Assembly (NCBI GenBank): GCA_026260175.1
Contig: JAKCWW010000381.1
Coordinates: forward strand, 51,059 to 111,432
Reading direction: 5' to 3'
Source of the DNA: Reticulitermes lucifugus
Taxonomy: Eukaryota; Arthropoda; Insecta; Blattodea; Rhinotermitidae
DNA: 60,374 bases
The position numbers and the translations under genes are program-made. The notes below the pieces were generated by a model that ran no database searches, had not been told where the DNA came from, and saw only the letters and a list, made by a program, of their open reading frames with translations. Positions 35,171 through 45,693 of the stretch are shown here, in pieces. Positions within the stretch are counted from its first letter, which is position 1. Each line of letters starts with the position of its first letter.

Positions 35171-35236
35171 ATTTAGTTAGTTACTTAGTCAGTCAGTCAA
35201 TCAGTCCCTCTGTCTGTCTGTCTGTCTGTATGTCTG
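35171..35236 (+). repeat. TTAG, GTCA and GTCT tetranucleotide repeats
   Basis: Runs of AGTT/AGTC units pass into about six TGTC units. It sits beside a LINE-1f 3' end, and may be an expanded LINE tail. Confidence 0.85.
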
Positions 35237-35264
35237 ATGAACTAACTAACACAATGAAGAAGAG

Positions 35265-35490
35265 TCCTTGAGAAACTCACGTAGTCAAGTATTCTCCGCA
35301 TTTTATGGAACTTGATGGGTCATTTCCGTGTTCACAACAGCACCCCATTTTTCTCTATCCTGAGTCATATTAATCGATTCCACACCATCCCATCCTATGT
35401 TTAAGATCCATTTTAATATTATCCTGCCTACTGCTCCCATATCTTCCAAATGGTCCCTACCATTCAGGTTTATCCATCAAAACGTGGTTT
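35265..35490 (-). mobile_element. LINE-1f 3' fragment
   Basis: Minus-strand reading DREKWGAVVNTEM, a stop, NAENT and a 3' end AAGGACTCTTCTTC-like sequence. Head-on to the SINE B copy on its right. Confidence 0.7.
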
Positions 35491-35507
35491 GCATTTCTTC
35501 TGTTAAA

Positions 35508-35790
35508 AAGGTACAACCTGGACAGGTCCTGAGGTTTCCAGGAGGTTGACTTTTCCAGAATTCCAGGCAGTCGGCACATGAAGTGGTAAGGATGTCTGCC
35601 CTACGCACCGGCCGCCTTTAACCTCAGGAAATATTACTCATTTCTGTTACAGGCTGAGTCGACCACAGAGCCATAGTGCGGCCAGAAGGATTAAATAAAT
35701 GAAAAATTTCAATGACCCAATCGGGAATCGAAACCGCGACCTTCCGGCTTGTAACGCAGTGCCTCAACCAATTGCACCACCGGGAGCCCC
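35508..35790 (-). mobile_element. SINE family B, full-length
   Basis: Minus-strand head GGTGGTGCAATTGGTTGAGG, B-box region CGCGGTTTCGATTCCCGA and body matching 28917-29227. Confidence 0.85.
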
Positions 35791-36615
35791 ATTTTTATTG
35801 TTCGGTAGACCTAATTTTATTCCATACAACTGTCATAAAGTGAACTAATGGAATACTCTTAATTTATTTGGCGAGGTTATTTCAGTTGCAGAAATTACAA
35901 AATATCGAATACATCAGATAGGTAAGGATTCGGCTGCAAATGGTCGTGGCCCACTCGAAAAGCGTCTGATACTTCTCAACATGAGCATAGAGTGGGTCAT
36001 GGCGGCGCGAAGCAAGATCCTGCCTGTAATATTCAACATAAGGTTTCTAGACGATTCTCATTATACTGTCGACTTCGTGGAAAACCTAGAATATGCGACG
36101 CAGACAACATTAACAGATCCTGGGCGCAGCGAAACGCTCGCGGACGTGTGACACGCGGCACCCGTGTCTGTACTGTCACTGCCAAAACCTTGTCTTAACA
36201 TGATTAAGGCTGGTGACCATCACAATGCATGCAGAACGCTGATCCGGAAACCCTCAAGGGACCTTACTCTTGAGAGATGTCGGCATGGGTTCTTTCGTTA
36301 CTTAACGGCATTGTTTGCACTTTGTGAGATTAAAACCCGTTTAACGAGGTTAGAATATAAACACTGCGGTATACTGGGATGTGATCTGTGGTGCAGTTTC
36401 GTAAATAGATACTATGACTTCAGAAAAAAAAACAGTTTCTGTCTACAGGATAGCTGGATGTTGAACATCATTAAACCTGTGTGTTAATAATGCTGGTGCC
36501 CTCGTGTTTCATACGAAATCATAGTGGATAAAACCTGAAATAAAGAGACGTCTTGGGATAGTCAAGCGTAGACACTTATGTTGTTCAGCGCTACCATTCA
36601 AAATACGAAAATAAA
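35791..36615. other. Nothing recognised
   Basis: Includes a 107-codon plus-strand frame (36164-36487) with no motif I recognise. GC is somewhat higher at 35990-36200. No gene call. Confidence 0.4.
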
Positions 36616-36700
36616 TGAAAAGGTAAAGTCGTCCCTGTACACACCGTAAAGGCATATGTTAGCAATGAACTGGAGAAGATTTGGAAGGAGGCGGCCACGA
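36616..36700 (-). mobile_element. SINE family D, 3' fragment
   Basis: AAAGGTAAAGTCGTCCCTGT and ACCGTAAAGGCATA match the tail of D copies. Confidence 0.5.
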
Positions 36701-36794
36701 CGTGGCGTTTGCCTCGAGTGAGCCAATTTTTAAGAAGTTGACAACCGTTAAATGAGATACGAAAATTAAAATTAGGCCTTACGGGATGTCACGA

Positions 36795-36960
36795 CTTTTC
36801 CGAAGCATCTGTCTACCAAACTAGGTAGACAGATATTTCGGAAAAGTTAGAGTTCTCCAAAACGTTGTACCTACCTAACAGACTACACGGCGTCACATCC
36901 CACATAAACGAAATTTTTGTATCCACCGCCGTGAAAACCTTAGATTTAGAGAGATGAGAA
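36795..36960 (-). repeat. VTPC repeat with a terminal palindrome
   Basis: Conceptual minus-strand peptide KVFTAVDTKISFMWDVTPC, SLLGRYNVLENSNFSE. At its end, CTTTTCCGAAGCATCTGTC (36795-36813) is inverted at about 36828-36846 with a seven-base centre, so the end of the repeat is itself folded back. Confidence 0.7.
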
Positions 36961-37339
36961 AATGTGCACGTACGATGAGCAGGTAAGGAAGGACTACTGT
37001 ATTTCAAATCGTTGGAAGTTACTAAGGAAACCTTAGCAAAATCTTAATCAGCACAACGTGTTGTCTAGTCAAAATTCCTCCGAATATAAGACCAGAGCGT
37101 TACCGCTATACTAACCTGCTTGGTTTTCGGTCATGGGGTCAAGCTCAATATAAATGTATTATTCACTAAGTTAATTCTGGCGTAGGTCGTCGTAGAGTAA
37201 TTAAATCTCCTGCTCTGCATTGGGGGGGTTCAGAATTAATGTAGACAGAACAAGATGCCACTTTGGATGTCCACGGAGAGTAACGTCACTCTGCATGTGC
37301 ACAGAACAAGATTCCACTCTGCAGGTCCAAAGCAGTTCG
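36961..37339. other. Nothing certain
   Basis: A short repeated phrase about an AACAAGAT-CCACT word occurs twice (37248 and 37305). Possibly the upstream part of the VTPC copy that follows. Confidence 0.35.
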
Positions 37340-37440
37340 GTCAGAAGATGACACTCTTCTGGAATATGACACCGTGTATTATGGTAAATATTTACCGACA
37401 TCCATATAGAAACCAATATTGTTTTCGGGATTCGAACTTT
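37340..37440 (+). repeat. VTPC dispersed repeat copy
   Basis: Conceptual peptide KMTLFWNMTPCIMVNIYRH. Same family as 36795-36960 but opposite strand; the two flank about 380 bp. Confidence 0.65.
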
Positions 37441-37539
37441 CCTTGCATTAAAAACTTATTTACTGTTAAAATAAATTTTTTTCCAAAATATCATAAACAT
37501 GGTATTGCATCATACTCGTCTGAATACGCAAAAAGGGGA

Positions 37540-37622
37540 ACTATCTTATGACGATTCTGTGTAGTATGCTACTTATATAGCAACGTTTCGGAGGAACACG
37601 CTGCTTCCTTCTTCAGAGTATG
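37540..37622 (+). repeat. VTPC end with HHR-like hairpin
   Basis: CGATTCTGTGTAGTATGCTA is the VTPC end. Minus strand then shows CTGAAGA (37610-37616), stem II AGGAA with TTCCT, GAAA (37586-37589) and CGTTGC. The core fits CUGANGA, but a UH site is not clear. Confidence 0.55.
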
Positions 37623-37968
37623 TACCGTAAAATTTAGGGTAGCTAACCCTCAGATAATGGCAGCAGGTTCTTCCAAAGCATTACTATCTTATGCATCAGT
37701 TCCACGCACATCTTTCTGCAGAAATTTACAGTAACACAAGGAAATGCAGCGTGGCGAAAACAGTCACCAGCACTCCAGATTTGACAACAGGAAGTCCGTA
37801 CACGCAATTATTTCATCATTTTCTTCTCCTTTGTCAAAGCTTCAGAGAGGACATTTTCTTCTTGCGATGTTGTTCATGCGTTCTCGAAACACTTAGTGTG
37901 TCAATGAAGAAGAAAGACACTTTTAACATTTTAAGTAGTCAATAAATGTAAGTACTGTGTCAGTAAAT
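37623..37968. other. Nothing recognised
   Basis: An 84-codon frame (37691-37945) has no known domain. Confidence 0.45.
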
Positions 37969-37980
37969 TTCAATTAGCAT

Positions 37981-38359
37981 TGAAAAGTATTTTATCTTAC
38001 ACAATATCTTACAATAGTATCAATTCACCCCTATACGTATTTCGGCTTGTTAACAGCCATCCTCAGGGGGTCACAGNATTAAAGCACAGACTATACATCT
38101 ATTGTATAAGTTGTTACATCCATATGAGTAAAACTTTAAAATATCAATCTATTGTTTTCGAGCTCTACTTTGAGCTTTTAAATCGTATGTTTATTAAAAG
38201 ATTAAAATGTCATTAAAATTGTTACACATTTTGAGTTTTTTTAATTAAGCCGAAATGCGTATAGGGGTGAATTGATACTATTGTAAGATATTGTGCATAA
38301 GTTGGTAAAGTAAAATAAATTTCAACTGTAATGAGATGCACGGTCAATACAACGTAAAG
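37981..38359 (+). mobile_element. Palindromic HHR element 4 with target duplication
   Basis: A 379-bp unit flanked by TTCAATTAGCAT at 37969-37980 and 38360-38371. Inverted arms about 37999-38047 and 38247-38302 share CACAATATCTTACAATAGTA and the GAAA-side half of an HHR. The 3' tail carries ATGCACGGT (38336-38344). The left arm has a complete ribozyme; the right arm only the 3' half. An N at 38077 lies just beside the ribozyme. Confidence 0.82.
38026..38071 (-). ncRNA. Hammerhead ribozyme, complete
   Basis: Minus strand: stem I ACCCC (38067-38071) pairs perfectly with GGGGT (38027-38031); core CTGAGGA (38060-38066); stem II GGCT with AGCC around GTTAACA; GAAA (38040-38043); TACGTA stem III; TA cleavage dinucleotide. 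All conserved positions fit. Confidence 0.75.
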
Positions 38360-38371
38360 TTCAATTAGCAT

Positions 38372-38759
38372 GTTGCCACTAGCGTCAAGTGGCCTCTGCG
38401 CCACCCTGTATTCTGAAATACAAAAACTCTTGCATGAGGAGTAACAAATGTGTTCAGGAAACACAGTCGACTCTTGCTCTTACCAGAATACAGTGTGGGT
38501 TTATCTTTAACGCCTCAATTTGTTTCAGTCTCCTTCAGTCCCACTCTGAAGTACACTGAACAGATGCAGTTACCGTTGAAATATGTCGCACTGTACGCTA
38601 GCCATTAGGTCGAGCTGACGACTACAAGTGCCCCGTCATCAGGCCCCTAATGAAGGCTTGCGCACAAATTGCTAACAGCGTACTTACACCATCCTGGAAT
38701 AGTTAATGAAGGGACTTAATACATTCCGCAGCACCTACAGGTCACAACATAGGATACAA
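38372..38759. other. Possible decayed ribozyme-like piece, otherwise nothing
   Basis: CTGAAGT (38545-38551), then GAAATATGTCGC at 38578 could be a strongly decayed HHR. CCGTCATCAGG near 38633 gives CTGATGA on the minus strand without a matching GAAA. Confidence 0.3.
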
Positions 38760-39005
38760 CCCTACGTCGGGAGTGATCGGTCAGAACCATGCTTTGTATT
38801 CTGGAGGTCTTGAGTTCAGATATAAGGTCGCAGACATTCTATACAGTCTAAAGTTTCTGTGGTCTTTCTCAGTCCGTCCATCCAGGTAGTGCCGTGTCGA
38901 CGACGGCTTCCTCACACATCTTGCTAATTTATTATTCAGTATTTTTCCTATTATTTGACTCTCCACTTCCAGCTACCGACGGTGCCGCTAATTACATCGT
39001 ACGTA
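38760..39005 (+). mobile_element. SINE family E
   Basis: GTATTCTGGAGGTCTTGAGT, CTAATTTATTATTCAGT and ACGGTGCCGCTAATTACATC correspond to the head, body and end of the copy at 30805-31044. Diverged. Confidence 0.7.
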
Positions 39006-39399
39006 AATAGATAAAGATCATAGAACTAAGAAACGGAACTGGTTCCATAGACAGCATCAAAAATTTTGCTGTCCATCAGTTCAATATTTTCTGTGTTATC
39101 TTGACATTAAGTAATCGGGTCTGTGGTATAATTCTCATTTGCAAATTTCAAATTCTTGTTTCTATATCAGCAGGTAAAAAGACACGGTGTTAAAAGTGAA
39201 ACAGATTGATACAGTAGGAGAGTATACCGGTTTGGAGAAAACTTGCGCTAAAAATATTTGAAATGGTTTAACTGGATAGGATCCTGAATATGTAGGAGTA
39301 TATGATGATTCACACAACACTTGTAGTTGCCTCGTTTCAAAACATTTCAAATGTCTCTCCACACTGCATCGATTATCTAGCGTAAAATTGTAAATTGTG
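39006..39399. other. Nothing recognised
   Basis: AT-rich spacer; no gene. Confidence 0.45.
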
Positions 39400-39730
39400 G
39401 AAGACTGTGGAAAGAAAGGGTCATAACTTACTTTGAGCTACTAGAAGAGCAATGTGGAGCCTCATAATTTTTACCAGGGTGAACAAACCAAAAAGCAAGC
39501 AAGGGTTCAGACATGTAGCAAGTTTGAGATTTATGATAATCGTAATTACACAAGATATTACTAGGAAGCATTGGGCATACTGTAAGCGGTGATATTCAAA
39601 GAAGTAGGATATGAGTGTACTGGGTGGGTTAAGGTGGTTCAGGATAGGAACTGATAGCAGAATGTGTTAAACACGATAATGAACACTTAGTTCACTATTG
39701 GTATGTGGTAAACTTTTGTACTTCCTGAAC
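39400..39730 (+). mobile_element. LINE-1f 3' fragment, very decayed
   Basis: CAATGTGGAGCCTCATAATT (LHNEE-like region) and AAACACGATAATGAACACTT (VNT-M region) match, in order, other LINE-1f fragments. Most of the rest is unrecognisable. Confidence 0.45.
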
Positions 39731-39799
39731 TGAATCAAAGAACCCTTTATTCCGTCAATATAATTTTATTAATAAACAATCCTTCTTGCTTAAAATATT

Positions 39800-39848
39800 A
39801 GCTTAACTACATGTTTCGGCTTTAAAGTATACCATCCTCAGGCTAACA
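39800..39848 (-). ncRNA. Hammerhead ribozyme, complete
   Basis: Minus strand: stem I TTAGC pairs with GTTAA in five pairs including one G-U; core CTGAGGA (39835-39841); stem II GGT...GCC region with GGCTTT/AAAGCC character; GAAA (39814-39817); CATG stem III; TA cleavage dinucleotide. No inverted arm, tail or duplication found beside it. Confidence 0.68.
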
Positions 39849-41579
39849 ACTATAAAAGTGCAAAAATATAAAAGCGACCTTACATGTAAATCAAAATGGC
39901 AGTGAAATCTCACACATTACAAGTTGATTTTTTACATTGTGTAGCCTTATATTTGTTATATTGCATCATTTTTTATTAAAGTTTGTAAAGTTTAATCTTC
40001 TAAAGATTTCTAAGACATTTTTCTAATACACGCATTGTTAATTTTATCTTCTCCTACTATTTAAGTGTGTTTATTACGTATTATCCTTTTTTCAATCGTG
40101 TTTTTGCGCCTGACCTTCGTTTTCTTTCCCTGTCGCCTTTATGTGCGAAATAAGGTCGTATTTCGTCTCGGTAATTTAAAACTGGTGTACCTTTTACGGA
40201 GGGAAATGCTGACTAAGTTCTGTATGATTTTTAGTATTGTCACATCTGTCTTTCTGTTCTCTTAGGTATGTTTTGTGTGGTGTATATCCTTGTTATTCAA
40301 TACTAAATACTTTGCATGCCAACTTTCCGTGTTTCCAGATAAGGTTCTTGTTACGGCTCGTTGGCTGTACACTTTGACAGCAGGGAAGAAGCTCCAGTTT
40401 CCTACATTGTGAAAAATGCTAAACTTCTGAGCAACTATCAACTTTTCAAGAAGGTTCCTGTTTCAGTGAGTTGGATTATTATTCTAAATATGTCTGAGGG
40501 GATGAGGAAAACAACTAAAGCCTCAAACATAGACAGCCTTCGGAACTGGGAATCGAGCCCGATACGGTAAACATACGAATCAGAAAGCCACAGTTGGTGT
40601 GTAGGCCTAACTGAGTCCTGAATCCTTGCAATGTTGCTTCTGCTTATCAGGGTGGAACAGAAAGTCTCTCAATTTATTTCAATACCAAATGTCAAATGGT
40701 ATCTATATTAAATCCCTTTGATATTTAGAAACGTGTAATTTGAACAAAACCCAGTCAATATGTAATCGAAATAGCGGTACAGATATTCAAGTATTCACTA
40801 ATGTCACACGGTCGTAAAAAGTAATTGGATAGAATATCCTGCTCTCTAATTGGCAAGCTTAATGTGTAATTATTTTTTAATGCTGTTTAAAATTCTGTCC
40901 GAGATTCGAGGAAGTGGGGTTGTATTCTGTTATGCAGATGGCATTTTGTTCTACTAATGTTACATGTCGTGTCATATAATGTGCTGTCACCAGATTTGTG
41001 TGTGTTGTTGGGGAAGGAATGAGTCCTCTAATATTCTGCTATCCCAGCAAATGGGAAGAACGTACTAGGGTAAAAATTGTCGTAGATATTGCATGAGGCT
41101 TGCTAGTGAACTCATATACGTTATAACAATTCCAAGCGTTGTGGTTAGTATATCTACCATCAGATTTAACAGTAAAAACCCTCTGCATTTTGCCTAAATA
41201 ATGTGCATACGTGTTTCTTATGATTCTCAGACAAAGAGCCATTACTGCAATAAACAGCTTTAACGATCTAGTACTTGGCAGAAAACCATGAACCGTTCAG
41301 TAAATTACAACAAAATCTGACCTAAGTGCAGTCCTCCCACTGTCATTATCACACTTCATGGTCATTATCTTTACCACTGTTGCGTTCCCAACGCTGTCCC
41401 TTTTCCATCAATTTACCTTTGCTACTTCCCAAATTTTATCTTGTCCCAAATATATGTTTACAGAAGAAAAAGGGGGAACTGTCTGGAACCTTCAGAGCCT
41501 AAAAATAGTCTTGAAGTTCCCCTGTGCCCCCCCAACCTTCCATCATGCACACAATTTCTTCTTTTTCCTTGTGTTAATG
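39849..41579. other. Nothing certain
   Basis: GGGAATCGAGCCCGATACGG near 40549 is B-box-like on the minus strand (possible decayed SINE at 40490-40610). CAGGGTGGAACAGAAAGTCT at 40650 resembles a mariner-type end but has no partner. No gene. Confidence 0.4.
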
Positions 41580-41665
41580 AGCAGGATGGTGTAGCGGCAG
41601 TGCAGGAAACATATTCGGGACGTCCCCATTTAAAATCTGGGTCGGGACACCGGCTGTATTGACAG
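41580..41665 (+). mobile_element. SINE family E-like 5' fragment
   Basis: AGCAGGATGGTGTAGCGGCA is tRNA-like, and GTCGGGACACCGGCTGTATT matches the E body at GACACCGGCTGGCC. Confidence 0.5.
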
Positions 41666-41869
41666 ATGTTCGTGGTTCTACTTAGTCCTGCCGTCAAACT
41701 GTACTTCGATTGGGCAACGACAGCTCTCGTTGAAATCCTGCCTCATCTATCATGTATCAGAAACCCTACCAACGTCGCTCTACAGTCTGAGGTGCTGATG
41801 TTGTGGCAAAATACACCATCTACTTTATGTTCTACAGGGTTAACTAACAAACTAACCAACTCAATGGAA
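41666..41869. other. Nothing recognised
   Basis: Short unassigned spacer. Confidence 0.4.
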
Positions 41870-42300
41870 CAGCGTCTTTATTGAGAAGAGTACTTCCACA
41901 GCTAGGCAAGAAACTTACAGCATTTTATGGAAGCCGAGGATTCATTACTGCTTTTACAAAAGCGCGCCACTTGTTCCTATCCTGAGCCAGATCAATCCAG
42001 TCTAAGCCCCCATCCTATTTCTTTAAGATCCAGTTTAATATTACTATCCCATCTACGCCTAGGTTTTTCAAGTGGTCTCTTTCCTTCAGATTTCCCCACC
42101 AAAACCTTGTATACATCTCTCCTCTCCCCCTAAGTGCTTCTTGCCCCGCCCATTTCATTCTGCTTGATTTGATCACTCGAATGAAGTTTAGTAATAAGCA
42201 CAAATCATGAAGCTTCTCATTATGCAATTTCCCCAAGTCCCCTGTTACCTTGTCCTGCTTAGGCCAAAATATCTTCCTTAACACCCTATTTTCAAATAAA
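41870..42300 (-). pseudogene. LINE-1f reverse transcriptase C-terminus, broken
   Basis: Minus-strand pieces in order: LRKIFWPKQDKVTGDL, KLHNEKLHDLCLL, RVIKSSRMKWAGQEALRG, YTRFWWGNLKERDHLKNLG, and after a stop DWIDLAQDRNKWRAFV and AVMNPRLP, then the 3' end. It is the most complete LINE-1f C-terminus here, broken by a stop after ILKK and by small changes. Confidence 0.85.
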
Positions 42301-43672
42301 AGACAGGCAAAATTATATGTATGCGTATTTTAAGCTTCACGTTTTTGTTCTACAGGGTTAAGGATATTAAGATCATACATCTGATATAATTGATTTCGAA
42401 GAGCTACGCCTACTGAATTAGAAGTTCATAGTTGTTATGGTAATTCTTCTATCTGCTATGCACGTAATTATATTGTCGTCACAAACCATAGTACTTGCAT
42501 CGCAAGAAAATGATCGTAAGTTGTCTTTCAATTACATACTCTGTGTGCAACACAGTAAAGTTTTCACGCAAGATCAGCCGCTTTAAAGTCTACTTAAAAA
42601 CGCGTTGTGGTGACTTGGCTTGCTCTGTCTTCATTTCAGAGTTAGTATTAGTTTTAAACTGAAATTTGACACTTCTTATCAACCGAAAATATTTCATGGC
42701 ATTCGTTCGCACTAGAAGCTTCAAAATTTATACGCAGTGGCGTACCGATTTATAAGATAAGGTAATGATTAAATAACTCCACGACTTGCTGTCTTTAGTG
42801 AGAAGCTGACAGTCGCTCCGTTCATCATGAATTTCAGCATTTTACCAGACACAAATGTCCCTTTACTTTTTCACCACAAAAACCTGATGCTGGATTCTGT
42901 CCAAAGGTACTATAAGACAGTTTACGTGCTCATACTCTTTCTTTCACTTTATATTATCCTTATATTCATACGTATGTCTCCACAGATGTCTTTTCCCTTC
43001 AGGTTGTCCGACAAATCTTTTGTATGCATTTACGATGTTGACATGAATTTTATTTATTTCTTTTGTTTTGATCTTCATAAAACCGTATTTTCTGAAACCT
43101 AAAAAGCTCTGACAAAGTGGGTGTAAGAAGCCAATGAATTTGCAATAGGCAAAATATAAGGGTCATTAGTAATTTTTTTGGGATGTCTGTCGCTTAGCCA
43201 GTAAATTTGTTACAAGTAAGTTAATTATTCTGTGAGTCCGTTAGAGTAGAGTGACACATTACCGGTCGCAGCTGAACTGTGTAATGACTTATTGTAAGTC
43301 ATGTAATAATGAGCCACCAACTCATTAACTTTGCTGGTTACGTTGTCGTAAAGAAACACGTGTTCTCTGACAGTTCGCGGCTACTTAACTGGCGTTGACA
43401 GCGATTAGTTCACTCTTTACGACTTTACTTCCATCAACAAGGTCATACAGTAAAAAAAAGAGTAGGTAGAAACACTGCAAAATGCTGTATTTCTTGACGT
43501 AGTACACACAAGTTAGCAAGGTGTTTTTACTTTAAAAACGTCCTATGTTTTTACGGTACAAGCCTGTGATATTTTATTTAGGCCCACAGGAAAAATACGG
43601 CCTTCCCTAAACCGATATTTACGAAACTCAAAAATGCTCAATTTCACTCATAATCGGGAAATAAATGTGAAT
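42301..43672. other. Nothing recognised
   Basis: A 91-codon frame (42827-43102) is hydrophobic but shows no domain. No gene. Confidence 0.45.
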
Positions 43673-43684
43673 AGTACGGATACA

Positions 43685-43926
43685 ATAGACAATGTTTTTC
43701 ACCAGCTAAATGCACTTGTTATAAAGACACTGAAATATTCTAAAACTGTTTGATAAAAAGCCCCGACATGTTTCGGCTCACCAATGAGCCATCCTCAGGT
43801 GAGCCGAAACATGTCGGGGCTTTTTATCAAACAATTTTAGAATATTTTAGTGTTTTTATAACAAGTGCATTTAGTTGGTGAAAAACATTGTCTATACTCG
43901 AAAAATGCACGGTGAAAATAGAATAA
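43685..43926 (+). mobile_element. Palindromic HHR element 3, near-perfect hairpin
   Basis: A 242-bp unit flanked by AGTACGGATACA at 43673-43684 and 43927-43938. The left arm starts exactly at the duplication and the right arm ends at 43895; they differ at only a few bases and meet inside the ribozyme (43793-43805). A 31-bp tail holds ATGCACGGT (43905-43913). Same design and almost the same length as element 2 but different arm sequence. Confidence 0.88.
43760..43822 (-). ncRNA. Hammerhead motif at the palindrome centre
   Basis: Minus strand core CTGAGGA (43792-43798), stem II GGCTCA with TGAGCC, GAAA (43771-43774), CATG and the canonical GTC cleavage triplet (43765-43767). Only one stem I pair is left because the palindrome's centre cuts into the 5' strand of stem I. 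The plus strand repeats GAGCCGAAACATGTCGGGGC (43803-43822). Confidence 0.65.
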
Positions 43927-43938
43927 AGTACGGATACA

Positions 43939-44806
43939 AGTTTATCAAACTCCTAAGCAAATTTATGTCTTTCAGTGTGCCGATTTTCATGAAAATCACA
44001 AACGCTCGACGGTTACTTTGAGATTTTTTATACTGCATTTTAACAAAATCTGTCAAAGTATGAAAAGTCTGGACGTGCATTCATTTGTGACCTCACGTAA
44101 GACATGACTGGCATCCAGCCACATTGCAGCTCATATGTAAACCCAAGTAATTTTTTTTCAATATTGGTCCCTGAAGTACGATGTTTTCGAAAAGCAGCCA
44201 TAAAACATATAACTCGCAGAAGAACTCTGCAACTCCATGAATGCGGAAATTTTCGCGGAGTTATTACTGCTCTGGTGTGTTGTTGTGAAGCTGCTGCGCA
44301 TCTCAGCAGTCGGTAAACCGAAGGCTTTTGTTGAGTAACTATTTTCTAATAGACAGATAAAAATAACTAAAATAAAGTAGCATAATTATGTTCAATGAAA
44401 TTTACATTCTTAAATAACAAAAACATTATTTCGCGGCGCACCTTTTAAAAGGGATAATTCTGTCACTCTTTCTTTTCGTAATTTCAAAAGGAGTTTTTAT
44501 GGAATTTCCTAAATTTGTGCATTTATTACCCGGTCTAAATAAGAGATATAGCTCACTATTCCACGGTACAGCTACAGAAAACTTAAAAAAATCTCTTGTG
44601 GCCACAGAAGTTTAAAACCTGATGGGTATGTACTAAAAATTAGTTTCTTACCCAAATGTATAGAAAATATTTGGACAGAATGAGGTCCAGCCATTGCACT
44701 TTCACCGGGACTCACAAATTTAAAGACGTGCCACTGAGATAGTGACCTACTGAGTGAAGGTTTTCATCAGGAATATAATAATAATACGTTTACAGTTTTT
44801 TCTGTG
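43939..44806. other. Nothing recognised
   Basis: A 70-codon plus-strand frame (44104-44316) has no known domain. Confidence 0.45.
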
Positions 44807-45078
44807 GAGCGGGATAGCGTTGTCGGTGTAGCGAGTCGCTACGGCCTGGACGGTCCGGGATCGAATCATGGTGGGAGCGAGATTTTCTGCACCCATCCTG
44901 AACGCCCCTGGGGCCCACTAAACCTCCTATACGATGGCTGCCGGCTCATTCCCGGGAGTAAAGCGGCCGGAGAGTGGCGTTAAGAACCCACTCCATCTAG
45001 CACTGAGGTTAAAGAAAGAGTAGAAGTGTGCCTCTACACGCTGTCTATGCCTTCATGGCAAGTTATAGGCAGAACATT
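44807..45078 (+). mobile_element. SINE family D, full-length
   Basis: Head GAGCGGGATAGCGTTGTCGG, GTAGCGAGTCGCTACGGCC, B-box GGGATCGAATCATGG, body AGTAAAGCGGCCGGAGAGTG, and end CTTCATGGCAAGTTATAGGC. It abuts a SINE C on its right. Confidence 0.85.
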
Positions 45079-45092
45079 ATATTTAACTTTTT

Positions 45093-45381
45093 TGTGGAGA
45101 AGGGCCCCGCAGCAGAAGCTACGGACGCACCGCAGCCTTAAGGCTTATTGTGCAACCCTGTGATGACGATGAAGAGAAAGATGATCAGTTTCTTTTTTAT
45201 TTTTCCAAGTAATGGAACACCGGTGGAATAAAATTGACAGGGGAAAACCGAAGTACTCGGGGAAGAACCTGTCCCAGTGCCACTTTGACCACCACAAATC
45301 CCACATGGACTGGCCCCGGGATCGAACCCGGTCCTCCGCGGTGGGAGGCCGGCGACTAACCGCCTGAGTCATGGCACAGCC
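45093..45381 (-). mobile_element. SINE family C, full-length
   Basis: Minus-strand head GGCTGTGCCATGACTCAGGC, B box GGTTCGATCCC with CCGGG, and end CGGGGCCCTTCTCCACA. ATTTAACTTTTT on the left and ATTTATCTTTTT on the right may be a diverged target duplication. Confidence 0.88.
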
Positions 45382-45426
45382 TTTACATTTATCTTTTTAC
45401 ATTCACATTTTTTTTCGTAACCAGAT

Positions 45427-45693
45427 ATAGTAGCGGACATTAGAAGGAGAAGGTTACAATGGTTAGGACATGTTGTAAGAATGGACGACAGCAGATTAAT
45501 AAAGAGAGTGTTAGATGGCAAACCAGGAGGAAGGAGAACGATAGGAAGACCAAGATTGAGATGGTTGGAGGAAGTTGAGAAGGATCTGAAACAGTTGAAA
45601 GTGAGGGGATGGCGAAGGAAAGCAGCGGATAGACAGGAATGGGCAAATATCTTGAAGGAGGCCAAGGCTCTCAGAGAGGGCCGTAGAGCCAAG

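Noticed and set aside
38545..38650. CTGAAGT...GAAATATGTC and a nearby CTGATGA on the other strand
   Set aside because: The first lacks the last core A and a good stem I; the second has no matching GAAA. Kept only as a weak note.
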